Positions 61,083-64,000 of a stretch of 64,000 nucleotides of DNA are shown here, piece by piece. Each line of letters begins with the position of its first letter. Positions within the stretch are counted from its first letter, which is position 1. The notes below the pieces were generated by a model. The model worked only from the letters and a program-made list of their open reading frames with translations, was not told the origin of the DNA and ran no database searches. This DNA is from Variovorax terrae (GTDB lineage: Bacteria > Pseudomonadota > Gammaproteobacteria > Burkholderiales > Burkholderiaceae_C). The position numbers were made by a program, and so were the translations under genes. The DNA lies in the NCBI RefSeq assembly GCF_022809125.1, contig NZ_JALGBI010000003.1, positions 702,608-766,607 on the forward strand, in the 5' to 3' direction.

Positions 61083-61940
61083 ATGCCGACCGAGCCTGTC
61101 GCCGCCCCCGACCCCACGGCCGTGCGCACCGCCCTGTGGCGGGCGCTGCACGTGGAGGCCGACGCGCCGCCGCATGTGTTCGACGACCGGCTCGGCCTGC
61201 AGCTCGCGGCGCCGGAGGCCGGCTGGCAGCAGCGGCCGGACATGAGCGCGTTCACGCGGCCGTTCCGCGCCTCCATCCTGGCGCGCGCCCGTTTCGTGGA
61301 GGACCTCGTGGCCGAGCAGGCGACGCGGGGCATCGCGCAGTACGTGATCCTCGGCGCGGGGCTGGACACCTTCGTCCAGCGCCGGCCGGAACTGGCCGCG
61401 CGGCTCAAGGTGTACGAGATCGACCAGCCCGGCCCGCAGGCCTGGAAGCGCCAGCGCCTGGCCGCGCTCGGCTGGGGCATGGCGCCGAACCTGCGCCTCG
61501 TGCCGGTGGACTTCGAGGCCGGCGACGCCTGGTGGGAGCGGCTGGCGGCGGCGGGCTTCGACGCCGGGCGGCCGGCGCTGGTGGCGTCCACCGGCGTCAG
61601 CATGTACCTGACCCGCGACGCCATCATGGCCACGCTGCGCCGTGTGGCGGCGCTGGCGCCGGGCAGCACGCTGGTCATGTCGTTCATGCTGCCGATCGAG
61701 CTGCTCGACCCCGAGGTGCGCCCCGGCGTCGAGCGGGCGGCGGCCGGCGCCCGCGCCAGCGGCACGCCCTTCATCAGCTTCTTCACGCCGCCCGAGATGC
61801 TGGCGCTGGCGCGCGAGGCCGGCTTCGCCGCGGTGCAGCATGTCCCGGCGGCCGAGCTGGCCCGGCGCTACTTCGCGGGCCGCGCCGATGGCCTGCGCCC
61901 GCCGGACAACTCGGAGGAGCTGCTGGTCGCGACGGCCTGA
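61083..61940 (+). CDS. LCMT/PPM-family SAM-dependent methyltransferase
   Basis: This 285-residue protein has the leucine-carboxyl-methyltransferase-like fold: Tyr-Val-Ile-Leu-Gly-Ala-Gly-Leu-Asp-Thr-Phe (the SAM loop), Glu-Ile-Asp-Gln-Pro, and Thr-Gly-Val-Ser-Met-Tyr-Leu. Bacterial members methylate unknown small molecules or carboxyl groups. ATG 61083 has GGAGACC upstream; a longer frame adds an unconserved leader. It is convergent with the patatin gene (stops 12 bases apart). Confidence 0.85.
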   Translation: MPTEPVAAPDPTAVRTALWRALHVEADAPPHVFDDRLGLQLAAPEAGWQQRPDMSAFTRPFRASILARARFVEDLVAEQATRGIAQYVILGAGLDTFVQRRPELAARLKVYEIDQPGPQAWKRQRLAALGWGMAPNLRLVPVDFEAGDAWWERLAAAGFDAGRPALVASTGVSMYLTRDAIMATLRRVAALAPGSTLVMSFMLPIELLDPEVRPGVERAAAGARASGTPFISFFTPPEMLALAREAGFAAVQHVPAAELARRYFAGRADGLRPPDNSEELLVATA

Positions 61941-61951
61941 GCGCGGACCCG

Positions 61952-63025
61952 CTAGAAGCCGCGCGGCAGCTCGCCCACGTAGTCGCGCCGGATGTTGACG
62001 GTGCTCTGCTGGCCCAGCGCCTCGAAATGGCGGCCCAGCCAGCGCTGGCCGGCCTCCTGGCCCAGCGCGAACAGCTTTTCCACCATGGCGCCATTGGTGG
62101 ACATCTTGCTCGACGCCGGCAGCTCCTCCAGCGCCTCGCCGCCGTCGATGCGGTGCAGCAGCAGGCGCTTGTACTTCTCGCCCTCCTGCAGCCGGCCGTC
62201 GGCCAGCAGCCGGTTGATGAAATCGATGGTGCGCATCTGCGACAGCAGGCTGGCGTTGAAGGTCAGCTCGTTCACGCGGTCGAGGATGTCGTGCGCGGTC
62301 TGCGGCGTCTCGTCGCGCCGCAGCGGGTTGATCTGCACCAGCACGATGTCGCGGCTGCCGCACAGGTTGATCAGCGGCAGCAGCGCCGGGTTGCCCGAAT
62401 AACCCCCGTCCCAGTAGTGCTGCCCGTCGATCTCCACGGCCTGGAACAGCATGGGCAGGCAGGCCGAGGCCATCACGGCCTGCGCGCTCAGCCGCTTGCC
62501 GTGGAAGATCTCGGCCTTGCCGGTGTTCACATGGGTGGCCGAGACGAACACCTTGGGGCTGGCGAGCTTGGCCAGCGCCGCAAAATCGATCTCGCGCTCC
62601 AGCAGCGAGCGCAGCGGGTTGATGTCCAGCGGGTTGGATTGGTAGGGCGACACCCACTGGCTCAGCGTTCCCGTCAGAATGTCAGTGTGCGCTCGCTGTT
62701 CTGAAAATCCGCCTGTCAGCAGCTTCAGCAGGTTCTTCTGCATCTCGCCAAGGCTGCCCATGGCGGTGATTTCGCCCCACAGGCGGCCCAGCGCATCGCG
62801 CGCGCCCTGGCGCGGGTCGCGCTGCTCCTGCAGCGCCTGCGCGTAGCCATGCGCCAGGGCCACGGCATTGACGGCGCCGGCGCTGGCGCCGCTGATGCCG
62901 TCGATGCTCAGCCGCTCGTCGGCCAGCAGCGCGTCCAGCACGCCCCAGGTGAACGCCCCGTGGGAGCCCCCGCCCTGCAGGGCCAGGTTGATGGGGCGCG
63001 TGACAGGGGTGGTGACGGCGTTCAT
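61952..63025 (-). CDS. Patatin-like phospholipase
   Basis: This 357-residue protein has the patatin motifs: oxyanion loop Gly-Gly-Gly-Ser-His-Gly-Ala-Phe (18-25), nucleophile Gly-Ala-Ser-Ala-Gly (46-50 or so) and catalytic Asp in Asp-Gly-Gly-Tyr. It would hydrolyse acyl esters of phospholipids, with cytoplasmic or secreted location not clear (no signal peptide). ATG 63025 is the first start after the tRNA promoter region; the open frame extends further, but into tRNA genes. Confidence 0.9.
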   Translation of the reverse strand: MNAVTTPVTRPINLALQGGGSHGAFTWGVLDALLADERLSIDGISGASAGAVNAVALAHGYAQALQEQRDPRQGARDALGRLWGEITAMGSLGEMQKNLLKLLTGGFSEQRAHTDILTGTLSQWVSPYQSNPLDINPLRSLLEREIDFAALAKLASPKVFVSATHVNTGKAEIFHGKRLSAQAVMASACLPMLFQAVEIDGQHYWDGGYSGNPALLPLINLCGSRDIVLVQINPLRRDETPQTAHDILDRVNELTFNASLLSQMRTIDFINRLLADGRLQEGEKYKRLLLHRIDGGEALEELPASSKMSTNGAMVEKLFALGQEAGQRWLGRHFEALGQQSTVNIRRDYVGELPRGF

Positions 63026-63174
63026 GCGGGGATTGTGGCAAGGAATGCGGGCCGGCGGGCTCTGGCGTCCCGGCGGCCAGCGCAAGCCGATGCGCCAAGT
63101 CGTGGATAAATGCAATTTTCCAGTAACCGCAGATGGCAAGTGACATAAAACCGTGCTATATTTCGAGGTTCGCC

Positions 63175-63260
63175 GGAGGGGTGCCCGAGTGGCTAAAGGG
63201 GGCAGACTGTAAATCTGTTGGCTTACGCCTACGCTGGTTCGAATCCAGCCTCCTCCACCA
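63175..63260 (+). tRNA. tyrT: tRNA-Tyr (GTA)
   Basis: Acceptor arms GGAGGGG and CTCCTCC pair with one G-T wobble, and CCA is encoded at the 3' end. The anticodon loop reads CTGTAAA with GTA, and a long variable arm is typical of tRNA-Tyr. A TATATT -10 candidate lies at 63157-63162. Confidence 0.97.
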
Positions 63261-63370
63261 ACAGCTTCGAGAGTGTTCTCGGGGCGGCGAAAGAATTGAT
63301 TTGTAGAGCGCTTGAATTTGCCGGCCCGGTGGGCTGGCCGAGCTTCGGGTCCGCCTTCGGGGTGGTCGAT

Positions 63371-63444
63371 GCGGGAGTAGTTCAATGGTAGAACCCTAGC
63401 CTTCCAAGCTAATGACGCGGGTTCGATTCCCGTCTCCCGCTCCA
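63371..63444 (+). tRNA. glyT: tRNA-Gly (TCC)
   Basis: Acceptor arms GCGGGAG and CTCCCGC pair perfectly, the anticodon loop is CTTCCAA with TCC, the T-arm is intact and CCA is encoded. Confidence 0.97.
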
Positions 63445-63476
63445 CAAGTCGGTTGTTTCGCGAGGCGAACGGTTTT

Positions 63477-63551
<75 letters not shown>

Positions 63552-63558
63552 GATTGGT

Positions 63559-63581
63559 GGCGCATCCCCGGAGGATGCGCC
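63559..63581 (+). promoter_or_regulatory. Perfect 9-bp hairpin between tRNA-Thr and tuf
   Basis: GGCGCATCC-CCGGA-GGATGCGCC starts eight bases after the tRNA. No U-run follows directly, so it may be a processing or leader structure rather than a terminator. Confidence 0.65.
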
Positions 63582-63630
63582 TGAGTTCCTGGTTGTATTG
63601 GTTTAGTTATTTTTTTTCGGAGTCGAAAAA

Positions 63631-64000
<370 letters not shown>

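Overview
The window is a high-G+C betaproteobacterial chromosome segment, most likely Comamonadaceae (Variovorax/Ramlibacter-like). This rests on the protein families and their order (dsbA after a SPOR protein, lptAB-rpoN, tRNA-Tyr-Gly-Thr-tuf, Bug/TctC receptors beside LysR genes), on frequent GTG starts, and on many copies of an AT-rich 17-bp palindrome (GCT-N11-AGC) inside genes and at gene ends. The organism is inferred from content only; no database was consulted.

Layout: 1-3.5 kb, envelope sugar transfer (YdjC-type deacetylase, ArnT-like GT39, GtrA flippase, GtrB-like GT2). 3.5-10.2 kb, housekeeping (psiF, argS, SPOR protein, dsbA, lptA-lptB-rpoN). 10.3-14.05 kb, a MarR-headed leftward catabolic operon (enolase-superfamily enzyme, 2-hydroxyacid dehydrogenase, TctC receptor). 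14.3-20.3 kb, an RNA methyltransferase with a PIN-domain protein, an FMN glutamate-synthase-like enzyme, a UPF0149/SEC-C protein, a haloacetate-dehalogenase-like hydrolase and a LysR gene. 20.4-26.1 kb, an epimerase-like oxidoreductase, a DMT transporter, and a VOC-SDR-MFS operon divergent from a TetR gene with clear operator palindromes. 26.1-34.0 kb, an Hsp70-like protein, pncC/cinA, pgpA, then LysR-controlled accessory metabolism.

34.0-42.4 kb is the accessory core. A low-G+C gene encodes a GHKL ATPase fused to a PD-(D/E)XK nuclease-like domain, a plausible lone defence or restriction factor. It is followed by a truncated, diverged second copy of the thiL 3' end, then by a four-gene exported-protein operon (two uncharacterised secreted proteins, a FlgT-N-like protein and a CsgG-like lipoprotein) with a divergent HTH regulator. 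Intact thiL follows. The usual thiL-pgpA neighbourhood is therefore split by about 14 kb of added DNA, and thiL has a duplicated 3' end at one boundary, so this locus looks like an insertion hot spot.

42.4-53 kb holds thiL, two Kef-type antiporters around a YbdK gamma-glutamylcysteine ligase, a Gcr-family membrane protein, apaG/rpe, a GST, a LysR remnant, gph and a chalcone-isomerase-like protein. 53.1-60.2 kb is the trp region: a leader peptide with Trp-Pro-Trp and several hairpins, trpE, trpG, trpD and trpC, interleaved with a threonine aldolase, a LysE/RhtB exporter, a small membrane protein and a toxin-antitoxin pair. ung, a methyltransferase and a patatin follow. The window ends in tRNA-Tyr, tRNA-Gly, tRNA-Thr and the start of tuf.

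The most interesting items are the strictly 17-bp palindrome family, the CsgG/FlgT-like operon with its operator array, the GHKL-nuclease fusion at a thiL hot spot, and the trp leader.
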